A model generated the notes under the pieces. The model was not told where the DNA came from and searched no databases. It was given only the letters and a program-made list of their open reading frames with translations. Shown one piece after another: positions 33,408 to 41,416 of a stretch of DNA of 45,928 nucleotides (the first letter of the stretch is position 1; each line of letters opens with the position of its first letter). The DNA is from Bryobacterales bacterium (GTDB taxonomy: Bacteria > Acidobacteriota > Terriglobia > Bryobacterales > UBA6623): assembly GCA_022824585.1 (NCBI GenBank), contig JAJDZN010000133.1, positions 1 through 45,928 of the forward strand, given 5' to 3'. The position numbers and the translations under genes were made by a program.

Positions 33408-35511
33408 CACCGCTGATTCCTTTTCAGGATTGGGGGCTTTGACGCACACTGGGGGCCAAAAGGTGGTTTCCAGAGCGAGATGCTGAGCAAGATAGGGCGT
33501 CAGGCCCAGCATGGATGGAGGTTTGACGCCGCCGAACACAGTGCTGGGCGGTGCCGATCCACGGCCCGGACGCAATGCGGCCGCCACTAGGCCGCGCTAA
33601 GCCGAGCGAGGGCGCAGGAGAACCCGCCTAGGCGGGGTCTAGCAGCAGTTGCAGCGCTTCGTCGCGGTTTCCGGCGTAGTAGATTTGGGCCTCCGGCACC
33701 GTCTCGAACGGCCGCTGCGACAGCAGCAGCGCCAGCGCCAAGTTGTTCAGCGCCGCGGCGTTGGCCGGGCCGTGGCCCGTGCGCACGCGGCTGCTGTCCT
33801 CGGCGAAGGTCTTGTCCCGGCGATAGTGGTTGGCACTCTCGACCTGCCAGTGACCACGCTGCAAGTCCAGCAACTGTTGGGGCGTGGCCTCGCTCGCCGG
33901 CAGCGAGCTGAGGCCGTAGCTGTAGCTGCGCTTGACCGCTCCGCCGAGGCTCTGGCAGCTCTCGTGGGTGATCCGATAGGCCTGCCGGGCATGCGCGAAG
34001 GGCAGCAATTTCGGATGCGGCGTGAACACCTCGATCGAGCGCCGCTCCCAACTGCTGCGGTGGGTGCGCTGCCAGCGCCGCTCGCTCCAACTGCGCTCGC
34101 AGCCCAACTTCCAGTTCAACTCCTCCAGCGTCTGGTAGGTCTGCGGACAATTCCCCTTGATGCGCACCAAGATGTGCCCGCCGTGCTGCTCCACGATCGC
34201 CCGCTCGGTTTCCTTGCCCGCATGCCCGGCGTCCAGGGTCACCACTCGCCCGCGCAGATCCACCTCCTCCAGCAAGGCCCGCAACGCGGCCTGCTCGCCG
34301 CCTTCCTCGCGATAGCTGCGACTCGCCACCGGCATCCCCGTGGCGTGCTCCACCAGCGTGACCGTCTCCCAGTGCTGCCCCGGCGGCGTGAAGCGGTTCG
34401 CTCCGCGAATGCGCTTGCCGTCCCCGGCCAAGGCCTGCGACTGCGCCAAGCGCGGCTGCGTCCACTGCTGGATGATGCGCTCCAGCGAGGCCGGATCGGT
34501 CCGCTCCATGACCCGCTGGAAGGTCGTGTCCGAAGGTATCTCGTACTCTCCCGTGGCTGGCCCCCGGCGACACCCCAAGGCGCGTAACTCGTCTGGCTTC
34601 AACGTCTTCGAGTAGGCTTCCGCCGCCCGTCCGCCCATCTTGCCGGCCAGCCGTGCCAGCACCAGCAGCGCCAGCACCAGCCCCAGCGCATGCCGCTTGC
34701 CGTGGCGCCCCCGGCCGTCCTCCACTGCGTCCAACTGCGCTCGCAACGAGCGCAGATCCTGCGCCCCGTAGCGCACATCGACCGGCCCGCAGCGCCACTC
34801 CGGCTGGTCCTGCGGATCCGCCAGCCGTTGCCGCGCAGCCCGCCGCAACTCATACACCAGCATCACCTTCTTTTGCCCGTGCTTGGCCGTGTACTGCCCG
34901 TTCGAACGCGCATACCCCTTGCTCAATCCCAGTTTGATCCAGTTCGCCGCCAGATACGACGTGCCCCGATACTTGCGCGGGTCCACGAACGTTTCCGCCA
35001 GTTCCAACGCATGCCCCCAGTGCGCCTGCCAGTCCGCGCTCAGCCGCCGCAGGTTCTGCCCCAACACGCGCGAGGCCAGATTCTTCAGCCCCTGGCCCTC
35101 CGCTAACACCAAGAAGCGCGTGTTGTTGGCGCACAGGTGCAAGCGCCGGAACTGCACCGCCTTGTGCCAGCCCAGCCAGCGGTCGCGCGGGCGGCACTGG
35201 AACACCCCCGTCTGCCAGCCCACCAAGGCCAGCCACTTGCCCCGCCATTCGGCGACGTAGCGCAGTCCGCGCCCCGCGAACTGCTTGAATCCCAACTCGT
35301 GGTGGGTGTCCATCAACGTGTCCCAGCGCAGCCGCTCCTCCGGCCGCGCCAGCCGCACCACCACTTCGCTGACCACCGGAACCGGCTCCGCAGACTCTGC
35401 CGACGTTTGCACCGCCATACTCCCTGCATACACGATTCCGGCCAAAAAAGCCACCCCCCGCGCTAACTTCTTGCCCCAAAGGGTACAACCTCAGAAAACG
35501 AATCAGCCGTG
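33408..35511 (-). mobile_element. Insertion sequence of the ISAs1 family with an added DUF4338 domain (2104 bp)
   Basis: Terminal inverted repeats start CACCGCTGATTCC at 33408 and, on the other strand, CACGGCTGATTCG at 35511. They match at 17 of the first 20 positions (33408-33427 and 35492-35511). A perfect 10-bp direct repeat TGTCGAGCCG flanks them, which matches the 8-10 bp duplications of the ISAs1 family. A single ORF on the minus strand fills most of the element. About 220 bases between the left end and the transposase stop are non-coding. The intact repeats and ORF indicate a recent and probably active insertion. It is longer than ordinary ISAs1 members (about 1.2-1.5 kb) because of the extra N-terminal domain. 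Confidence 0.88.
33628..35418 (-). CDS. DUF4338 (DruA-like) - ISAs1 family transposase fusion
   Basis: A 596-residue protein. The ATG at 35418 follows an AGGGAG ribosome-binding site; a GTG at 35454 is an alternative. Residues ~20-190 are DUF4338, the domain of the Druantia defence protein DruA: MDTHHELGFKQFAGRGLRYVAEWRGKWLAL (split form), the RDRWLGW motif, NNTRFLVL, LASRVLGQNLRRLSADW and ETFVDPRKYRGTSYLAANW. Residues ~220-570 are an ISAs1 (IS4-like DDE) transposase: GKRHALGLVLALLVLARLAG, IPSDTTFQRVM, AGDGKRIRG, TLDAGHAGKETERAIV, VRIKGNCPQT and the final HWQVES...TFAEDSSRVRTGHGPANAAALNNLAL. The DDE residues D, D and E are present. The N-terminal half is unusual for the family. Confidence 0.88.
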   Translation of the reverse strand: MAVQTSAESAEPVPVVSEVVVRLARPEERLRWDTLMDTHHELGFKQFAGRGLRYVAEWRGKWLALVGWQTGVFQCRPRDRWLGWHKAVQFRRLHLCANNTRFLVLAEGQGLKNLASRVLGQNLRRLSADWQAHWGHALELAETFVDPRKYRGTSYLAANWIKLGLSKGYARSNGQYTAKHGQKKVMLVYELRRAARQRLADPQDQPEWRCGPVDVRYGAQDLRSLRAQLDAVEDGRGRHGKRHALGLVLALLVLARLAGKMGGRAAEAYSKTLKPDELRALGCRRGPATGEYEIPSDTTFQRVMERTDPASLERIIQQWTQPRLAQSQALAGDGKRIRGANRFTPPGQHWETVTLVEHATGMPVASRSYREEGGEQAALRALLEEVDLRGRVVTLDAGHAGKETERAIVEQHGGHILVRIKGNCPQTYQTLEELNWKLGCERSWSERRWQRTHRSSWERRSIEVFTPHPKLLPFAHARQAYRITHESCQSLGGAVKRSYSYGLSSLPASEATPQQLLDLQRGHWQVESANHYRRDKTFAEDSSRVRTGHGPANAAALNNLALALLLSQRPFETVPEAQIYYAGNRDEALQLLLDPA

Positions 35512-35521
35512 TGTCGAGCCG
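35512..35521. repeat. Target-site duplication, right copy
   Basis: TGTCGAGCCG directly outside the right inverted repeat is identical to 33398-33407. Confidence 0.85.
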
Positions 35522-35551
35522 CGGCGTATGTCCTAGCGCGCGACCTAAGCC

Positions 35552-35956
35552 TCAGTCAACCGTAAACGGGACCCGCTCGACGCGCAATGGCGTGTGCCGC
35601 GCAAGCGCGTCAAAGTCGGTATCGCAGTGCAGCACTGGCAGGTCGGCTCGGATGGCTAGCGCGCCAATAAGGCAATCGATTAGAACGCGAACGGTCTCGC
35701 CGCGACTGCGGCACAGCCCGTAGATCGCGGCCGCCTGGTCATAGTCTCCGGGCTGCATCGGAACGAGTGCGGCGCGCGCGATGAGTCGTCGGAGATCGCG
35801 CCGGTGTCGCTCGTCACGGGCTCCAGCTAGGAGTTCCATTCGAACGACATCGCATGTCGCGATGTCAGCGTCGAGCAACTCTCCGACCCGAATACATGCC
35901 GGCGATCGGGTGTCGCGGAGATACTCCACCCAGGCGGAAGTGTCAACGAGGACCAT
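35552..35956 (-). CDS. vapC: VapC-type PIN-domain toxin (ribonuclease)
   Basis: A 134-residue PIN-domain protein. The acidic metal-binding residues are present: D5 (VLVDTSAW), E41 (RMELLAG), D94 (LIDCLIGALA) and D112 (HCDTDFDALA). VapC toxins cleave tRNA or rRNA when released from their antitoxin. Its ATG at 35956 lies inside the end of the antitoxin gene (14-base overlap), the usual vapBC order. The stop is 31 bases from the insertion sequence's target duplication, so the IS landed just downstream without harming the gene. Confidence 0.92.
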   Translation of the reverse strand: MVLVDTSAWVEYLRDTRSPACIRVGELLDADIATCDVVRMELLAGARDERHRRDLRRLIARAALVPMQPGDYDQAAAIYGLCRSRGETVRVLIDCLIGALAIRADLPVLHCDTDFDALARHTPLRVERVPFTVD

Positions 35957-36152
35957 CTACGCGCCCGCGCATTTTGTCGAGATCGCCGTCCCAGCCGGCT
36001 CCGCGCATTTGGCGGGCTTCATCGAGGCTGAATGGCTCCGATGCAAGCGAGCGCAAGGCGAAATTTATCGCTTCCCGCTTGGTCGCGAAGCAGTATTGCC
36101 TCATGACCGCTGCACAAGCTTCGTCGTCGACGTCCACGTTAGTGCGTGCCAT
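35943..36152 (-). CDS. vapB: VapB-type antitoxin (ribbon-helix-helix)
   Basis: A 69-residue protein. The ATG at 36152 (MARTNVDVDDEACAAVM) gives the typical length; an upstream in-frame start at 36170 adds only MVYDWC. The RTNVDVDDE beta-strand, followed by a helix with TKREAINFALRSLA, is the MetJ/Arc-like DNA-binding fold of VapB. The C-terminal ARQMRGAGWDGDLDKMRG is the peptide that wraps around VapC. It should repress its own promoter, where the tandem repeats at 36150-36169 overlap the start codon. Confidence 0.88.
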   Translation of the reverse strand: MARTNVDVDDEACAAVMRQYCFATKREAINFALRSLASEPFSLDEARQMRGAGWDGDLDKMRGRVDGPR

Positions 36153-36169
36153 ACACCAATCATACACCA
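36150..36169 (-). promoter_or_regulatory. Tandem repeat, possible VapB operator
   Basis: CATACACCA occurs exactly twice on the plus strand (36150-36158 and 36161-36169) with an 11-base period, close to one helical turn. Read on the minus strand these are two TGGTGTATG copies covering the vapB start codon and the bases just upstream, a position suited to autoregulation by VapB or VapBC. They are direct rather than inverted repeats. Confidence 0.45.
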
Positions 36170-36286
36170 CGACGGTGCCGGATTTTTGCAGCGCCCCGGC
36201 ACTGGAAGCGTTCTGAAGTGCTTCGTCTCGATGGCGTACCCTAGATTGGGCGCGCGCCTTGGGCTTGGCAGCGCAACCACAGAACC

Positions 36287-36997
36287 ATGAAACTCAGAAC
36301 CCTACACTTCGCGGTTGCTTGGGCCTTGGTTGCCCTCGTGCTCGCGGCCCCTGGCATCTCACAAGTAGGCGAGAATCGCACTCCTCAGGCCCCCGCGACG
36401 CAGCAGGCGGACGCCGACCGCTGGGAAGCTACTATCCGATCGTTCGAAGAGAGCGACCGCAAGAATCCTCCCCCGGAGGGTGGCATCGTCTTCCTCGGAA
36501 GCTCGAGCTTTCGGCGCTGGGATCTGGAGAAGTCGTTTCCGGGCCAGGGCTTGATCAACCGTGGTTTCGGCGGCTCGCAGATGGCCGATGCCATACGCTA
36601 CCTAGATCGCATCGTGCTGCCGCTCAAGCCGCGGAAGATATTCCTGTACGAGGGCGATAACGACACTGGCAGTGGCAAGACGCCCGCGACGGTCGAGCGG
36701 GAGTTTCGCCAGTTGGTGGCGATCGTACACGAGGCCTTGCCGAAGACCAAGATCGTGTTCGTCAGCATCAAGCCCAGCATCCGGCGCTGGCACCTGATCG
36801 ATGTGGCCCGCGCCGCCAATGCCCGCGTCCGCGCCGTCTGCGAAGAGAATGACCTGCTCGAGTACGTTGATGCGGGCAGTCCGCTGCTGGGGGGCAACGG
36901 CGAGCCGCGCGCCGACCTCTTTGTAGACGACGAGCTCCACCTCAACGATGCCGGCTACGCCATTTGGGCGGAACTGATCGCACCGCACTTGGATTGA
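36287..36997 (+). CDS. Secreted SGNH/GDSL-family hydrolase
   Basis: A 236-residue exported hydrolase with a signal peptide at ~1-26 (AWALVALVLAAPGIS). Block I is VFLGSSSFRRW (nucleophile Ser in GSSS), block II INRGFGGSQ (oxyanion Gly), block III LYEGDNDTGSG (Asn of the oxyanion hole) and block V DELHLN (Asp and His of the triad). Such enzymes de-acylate lipids or sugars; the substrate is unknown. Its TGA overlaps the priA ATG by one base (TGATG), so the two genes are probably translated together, although no functional link is evident. Confidence 0.88.
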   Translation: MKLRTLHFAVAWALVALVLAAPGISQVGENRTPQAPATQQADADRWEATIRSFEESDRKNPPPEGGIVFLGSSSFRRWDLEKSFPGQGLINRGFGGSQMADAIRYLDRIVLPLKPRKIFLYEGDNDTGSGKTPATVEREFRQLVAIVHEALPKTKIVFVSIKPSIRRWHLIDVARAANARVRAVCEENDLLEYVDAGSPLLGGNGEPRADLFVDDELHLNDAGYAIWAELIAPHLD

Positions 36998-39432
36998 TGC
37001 GCTCGTCGGCCTCGAGCGACAACTCGGTCGAGTATTGCCAGATCGCCCTTCCAGTCCCGCTGGACCGGACATTCACCTATCTGGTGCCCGAGGGGCTGCG
37101 CGACCGGGAATTGGTCGGGTGCCGGGCACTGGTCCCCTTTGGGCGGCGCAGGCATGTCGGTGTCGTGCTGTCTGTCGACCGCGTCGCCCCGGACTTTGAA
37201 GTCCGACCCCTAGCCAGGCTGCTAGATGACAGCCCGGTGCTGAATCCCGAGTTGCGCGAACTGGCGATGTGGGTGGCCGAATACTACTGCACTCCGGTCG
37301 GCGAAGTCCTCAAGGGCATGCTTCCCCTTGGGGGAGAGACGCATTCGAAGAAGATAGTCTCGATCACCTCCGAGGGCGAGGCCGAGCTGGGCGCCCGGCT
37401 CTTGCCTAGCACGGCCGATGAAGAGGTGCTGGCGGCGCTGCTCCGCAAGCCGCTCACGCTCCAGGGCCTGTCCAAGAAGATTGCCGGCGGGGCCGATGCG
37501 GTATGGCGCCTCCGCAACCGCGGCTTGGTCACGGTCGAGGAAGTCGTACAGGAGCGTGACCCCACGATGGCGCGCGGGGCCGCTCTATTGGTCGAACTGG
37601 GGGACGCATCTGCGGCACCGGCCAGGCCGAAGGCGGCCGAGCGATGGCTTCTGGACTACTTGCGGCGCAATCCGGGCCGCCATGATATCCGGGCGCTGGC
37701 TATCGAGCGCTCCGACGCGGTTCCGACTGCGCGCAGGCTTTCGAAGTCCGGGTCGGTGCGACTAGAGGTCGTCCATACGCCAACGCACACCGGCCAGCCA
37801 GCGGCCGCGCTGGAGCTGAATCCGGCCCAGGCGAATGCCTTGGCTGAGATCCGGTCGGCGGTCAGCGCAGGGCGGTTCGAAACGTTCCTGCTCCACGGAG
37901 TGACCGGCTCGGGCAAGACGGAGGTCTACCTCAGGGCCATCGAGGAGGTGCTCGACCGAGGTCGCTCCGCATTGCTGCTGGTGCCCGAAATCGGGCTCAC
38001 TCCCGCGGTTGCATCGAACTTCTTCGGCCGTTTCGGCGACCGGGTGGCAGTGCTGCACAGCGGCCTGAGCGATCTTCAGCGAGCCGACCAGTGGCGGCGC
38101 ATCCAGTCCGGGAAGGGGCGCGTGGTGCTGGGCACTCGGAGCGCCGTCTTTGCTCCGTTGCGCGATCTCGGCTTGGTGGTGGTGGACGAGGAGCATGATG
38201 GCAGCTACAAGCAGGGCGAGGCCCCTCCGCGCTACAACGCTCGCGATGTCGCCATCGTCAGAGCGCGGTCGGCGAAGGCGGTCGTAGTGCTCGGCTCAGC
38301 CACGCCGGGCTTGGAGACGCGCAGGAACGCCGAACTGGGCAAGTACCGTCAGCTGTCCATGCCGGAGCGGATCTTGAAGCGGCCGCTGCCCGCTGTCCGG
38401 ATGGTGGACATGCGGCGCGAGTTTGCGGAGATCGGACGGGCACAGTTGTTCTCGCGAGAGCTTCAAGCGGCGGTCCGGGCGTGCTTGGAGCGCGACGAGC
38501 AGGCCATGATCTTCCTAAATCGGCGCGGCTATTCCACCTACGTGCTGTGCCGCTCGTGCGGCGCGCGGGTCGAATGTCCCAACTGCTCGGTCACGCTGAC
38601 CTACCACAAGCGCGACCGCCAACTGCTGTGCCATTTCTGCGATCACGGCGAACCGGTGCCGTCCGCGTGTGAGGACTGTGGCAGCAAGTACCTGGATTTT
38701 CAGGGCAGCGGTTCGGAGCAAGTCGAGGATGCTCTGCGCCAGGCTTTCCCGCAGGCTCGTATCGCCCGCTTGGACCGTGACACGGTGCGAGGCCGGAATT
38801 CGTTCGAGCGGATCCTGGGGTCGTTCAAGGACGGCGACTGCAATCTCTTGGTGGGGACCCAGATGATCGCCAAGGGCCATGACATCCCCAATGTCACGCT
38901 GGTCTGCGTCGTCAACGCCGACGTCGGTCTCGGCCTGCCGGATTTCCGTGCCGCGGAGCGCACGTTTCAGTTGCTCACGCAAGTGGCTGGCCGCGCCGGT
39001 CGCGGAGAGAAGCCCGGCGAGGTCTTGATTCAGACGGTGAATCCAGAGCACTATGCTGTCGAGCTGGCTGCGAGCCAGGACTATGACGGGTTCTATGCGC
39101 GCGAGTCGGCCTTTCGGCGGGACCTGTGGTACCCGCCCTTTACGTCGATCGCGCTGATGCTGATCCGCAGCCCCAAGCTCCAAGACGCCTTGGAAATGAG
39201 CCGCGACCTGGGTGAGCACCTCCAGCCAGTCCCAGAGGGCCTGAGGCTGCTCGGACCTGCGTCGGCCCCTGTCGCCAAGTTGCGCACCGAGTACCGATTC
39301 CAATTCGTGGTCAAGTCCGCGAGTCGCAAGGGCCTCGCCCGCTTGCTTGCGAGTGCCCGCGCGCATGCGCTGGAGCGGCAATGGCCAGCGACGGCGCTCA
39401 CCGTTGATGTGGATCCGCTCAGCTTCCTGTAG
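36997..39432 (+). CDS. priA: Primosomal protein N' (PriA replication-restart helicase)
   Basis: An 811-residue helicase. The N-terminal 3'-DNA-binding domain (ALPVPLDRTFTYLVPEG) is followed by Walker A GVTGSGKTEVY (~301-309), DEEH (~395-398), a zinc-binding region with paired CxxC (~517-565: CRSCG, CPNC, CHFC, CEDCG) and helicase motifs V/VI (LLVGTQMIAKGHDIPNVTLV, LTQVAGRAGRGEKPG). It restarts stalled forks by loading the replisome. The ATG at 36997 follows directly from the SGNH stop. The final 14 bases overlap the convergent unknown gene on the other strand. Confidence 0.95.
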   Translation: MRSSASSDNSVEYCQIALPVPLDRTFTYLVPEGLRDRELVGCRALVPFGRRRHVGVVLSVDRVAPDFEVRPLARLLDDSPVLNPELRELAMWVAEYYCTPVGEVLKGMLPLGGETHSKKIVSITSEGEAELGARLLPSTADEEVLAALLRKPLTLQGLSKKIAGGADAVWRLRNRGLVTVEEVVQERDPTMARGAALLVELGDASAAPARPKAAERWLLDYLRRNPGRHDIRALAIERSDAVPTARRLSKSGSVRLEVVHTPTHTGQPAAALELNPAQANALAEIRSAVSAGRFETFLLHGVTGSGKTEVYLRAIEEVLDRGRSALLLVPEIGLTPAVASNFFGRFGDRVAVLHSGLSDLQRADQWRRIQSGKGRVVLGTRSAVFAPLRDLGLVVVDEEHDGSYKQGEAPPRYNARDVAIVRARSAKAVVVLGSATPGLETRRNAELGKYRQLSMPERILKRPLPAVRMVDMRREFAEIGRAQLFSRELQAAVRACLERDEQAMIFLNRRGYSTYVLCRSCGARVECPNCSVTLTYHKRDRQLLCHFCDHGEPVPSACEDCGSKYLDFQGSGSEQVEDALRQAFPQARIARLDRDTVRGRNSFERILGSFKDGDCNLLVGTQMIAKGHDIPNVTLVCVVNADVGLGLPDFRAAERTFQLLTQVAGRAGRGEKPGEVLIQTVNPEHYAVELAASQDYDGFYARESAFRRDLWYPPFTSIALMLIRSPKLQDALEMSRDLGEHLQPVPEGLRLLGPASAPVAKLRTEYRFQFVVKSASRKGLARLLASARAHALERQWPATALTVDVDPLSFL

Positions 39433-39988
39433 CCGGGTCGGGCGCGCCGTCCCTCGATTCGGCTTGTCGGGCGCGGGACCGCTCGCGCACCTCCACCCAA
39501 GCCTCGAACACGGTCGGATTTTCCAGCCACGCCGTCAGCCATCGGATTGCCTCCCGCTGAGTGCTGAGCTTGTTTGGGGACCTGGCCCGTCTCAGCGCTA
39601 GTCCGAGGTGGTCCTTGGTGCGCCGCACCGCCCGGCGGACATCGCTGGCCCGCAACGGATCGGCGGCGTTGCGGTACTGGCGAGCGAGTTCGATCAACGA
39701 TTGCTTGCAGGCGGCGAGGTCGCCGACCGGGATTTTCGTCCGCAGGTCCACAGGCAAGCCGCCGATCGCACGGTCCACCTCCGCGCTCGTCTCGAGCAGG
39801 ATCGAGAGCAGGTAGCTGTCAGACGGTGCCTTGGGCCGTTTCACCTGGGAAAGTACGTGCCGGCGAATCTCGAGCAGCTCGCCGCGGCCGACCACTGCGG
39901 GCTTGCGCACGGCGAGATACTCGAGCACTGCACCGCGGACCGACTGGCGCTTGGCCGAGGCCGTCGTCTCAGCGTCTGGACCGCTCAT
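39419..39988 (-). CDS. Unknown helical protein, third gene of the ruvX-mltG operon
   Basis: A 189-residue predicted soluble, mostly helical protein with Arg-rich segments (SDVRRAVRRTKDHLGLALRRARSPNKL, shown split in the family sense). The ATG at 39988 (MSGPDAETTASAKRQ) lies 20 bases inside the end of mltG, which favours translational coupling and argues that this is a real gene. No family was recognised, there is no signal peptide and no motif for catalysis. The 3' end overlaps priA by 14 bases. Confidence 0.62.
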   Translation of the reverse strand: MSGPDAETTASAKRQSVRGAVLEYLAVRKPAVVGRGELLEIRRHVLSQVKRPKAPSDSYLLSILLETSAEVDRAIGGLPVDLRTKIPVGDLAACKQSLIELARQYRNAADPLRASDVRRAVRRTKDHLGLALRRARSPNKLSTQREAIRWLTAWLENPTVFEAWVEVRERSRARQAESRDGAPDPATGS

Positions 39989-40979
39989 ACCGGCGCAATG
40001 CTTGGACGGCGAGGTTGTGGTCACGCAAGCGCGTCGAAAAGGTATGCCCTTGTCCGTGGCCGGGTTTGGCGCAGAAGAACAGATAGTCACTCTCGTCGGG
40101 AGCGAATGCGGAATTGAGCGACATCAGGCCCGGATTCGCGATCGGACCCGGCGGCAATCCATCATGAATATACGTGTTGTAGGCGTGCGGATCAGACAGG
40201 TCGGAGAGGTAGATCTTGCCGCGATAGCGCCCGTCGAGCACCAGGCCGTAGATGATGGTGGGGTCGCATTGCATCAGCATTCCGCGCTGCAAGCGATTGT
40301 GAAACACCGAGGAAACTAGGCCGCGCTCGTCGGGCTGCTCGGTCTCCTTCTCGACCATTGAAGCCAGCACCAGCGCGTCCCAGTCCGAAATCTCCGCAGT
40401 GCGCTGGCTGCGCGCCTTCGCCAGCGCGTCGCGAAATCCGGCAAGCATGGCCTCGAGCAGGTCATGCACGGTGGATGTCTTAGCCAGGTTGTAGGTCTCT
40501 GGAAACAGCAGTCCCTCCAATGTCTCCGCTTCGGGGAAGATGTCTTTGGCTAGGCCCGGATCCTCCGTCCGGGCAATGAACTCTTCCTTGGTGCTCCAGC
40601 CCTCGGCTGCCACGATCTCGGCGATCTCAAAGCGGTTCAGGCCCTCGGGAATCGTGAGCGGGTAGAGAATCACCCTGCCTGAAGCCAGTTTCTCGAACGC
40701 TGCAGCAGCAGATAGCGGCCCCTCGAACGCATACTCCCCGGCCATCAGCGTTGCAGATCGACTCCACAGGCGCTCCCACAGGAAGCCCCACTTGGACTCG
40801 ATGACACCAGCCGCTTCGAGCTTCTCGGCGATTTCCATCGACGACAGGCCGCGTCCGATCTCGACCACGACGGGCTCTTCGAATGCATCCACAGAGCCTT
40901 CGTGGCCAGCGCCTCCGCAGCTGGCGGTGAGCAGCGCGGCCAGCAGCACCGCGGCGGCGCTACGACTGTCTCGCGGCAA
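39969..40979 (-). CDS. mltG: Endolytic murein transglycosylase
   Basis: A 336-residue MltG/YceG-family protein that cleaves nascent glycan strands to end synthesis. A TTG at 40979 is chosen: it follows a GGAGAG ribosome-binding site and opens a signal-like segment (LPRDSRSAAAVLLAALLTASC), probably with a lipid-modified Cys. The family core is GRVILYPLTIPEGLNRFEIAEIV, then LEGLLFPETYNL and the catalytic Glu in VLASMVEKETEQPDERGLVSSVFHNRLQRGM. QCDPTIIYGL and NTYIHDGLPPGPIANPGL complete it. The start overlaps ruvX by 20 bases and the end overlaps the unknown gene by 20. Confidence 0.93.
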   Translation of the reverse strand: MPRDSRSAAAVLLAALLTASCGGAGHEGSVDAFEEPVVVEIGRGLSSMEIAEKLEAAGVIESKWGFLWERLWSRSATLMAGEYAFEGPLSAAAAFEKLASGRVILYPLTIPEGLNRFEIAEIVAAEGWSTKEEFIARTEDPGLAKDIFPEAETLEGLLFPETYNLAKTSTVHDLLEAMLAGFRDALAKARSQRTAEISDWDALVLASMVEKETEQPDERGLVSSVFHNRLQRGMLMQCDPTIIYGLVLDGRYRGKIYLSDLSDPHAYNTYIHDGLPPGPIANPGLMSLNSAFAPDESDYLFFCAKPGHGQGHTFSTRLRDHNLAVQALRRYERSRR

Positions 40980-41361
40980 GGTAGCTCTCCAGCAGAAGCA
41001 CGGCAGCCATGCGGTCGATCTCGCCCGGGTCTTTCGGTTGCGGCCCGAGGATACTCTCAGCCTCCCAGCTGGTGAGCCGTTCGTCCCACATCTCGACTGG
41101 GACTCCGGCATGCCTCGCGAGCTGGAAGGCAAACCGTTCCGCCCGGTTTGACGAACCGCTCTTGGTGCCGTCGAGATGAAGCGGGTCACCGACGATGACC
41201 GTTTCGATGTCGCGTTCTTTGATCAGGCCGATCAAGGCTTCGAAATCCTGTCGATTGGTGGTGCGGACCAGCGTGCGGAGGCCGTGAGCAGCGATTCCAA
41301 GGCCGTCGCTGACGGCAATCCCGATGCGCCGCTTGCCCCAGTCCAGCGCCATCACCCGCAT
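40960..41361 (-). CDS. ruvX: Putative pre-16S rRNA nuclease / Holliday-junction resolvase-like protein
   Basis: A 133-residue RNase-H-fold YqgF family protein. LDWGKRRIGIAVSD supplies the first Asp, VIVGDPLHLDGTKSGSS is the middle motif, WDERLTSWEAE has the Glu, and GEIDRMAAVLLLESYL has the final Asp. The family processes the 5' end of 16S rRNA; an older idea of Holliday-junction cleavage explains the name. It starts 55 bases after the sulfatase stop and overlaps mltG by 20 bases. Confidence 0.93.
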   Translation of the reverse strand: MRVMALDWGKRRIGIAVSDGLGIAAHGLRTLVRTTNRQDFEALIGLIKERDIETVIVGDPLHLDGTKSGSSNRAERFAFQLARHAGVPVEMWDERLTSWEAESILGPQPKDPGEIDRMAAVLLLESYLAARQS

Positions 41362-41416
41362 AGGTCCAGTAATCCAGTGTAAGGCGGGCCCGGCCCGCCC
41401 AGCCGTTTCTGCGGCT

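Noticed and set aside
33649-34587. A 312-residue plus-strand frame inside the insertion sequence
   Set aside because: It is antisense to the transposase, Arg/Gln/Leu-rich without any recognisable domain, and exists because of high GC content.
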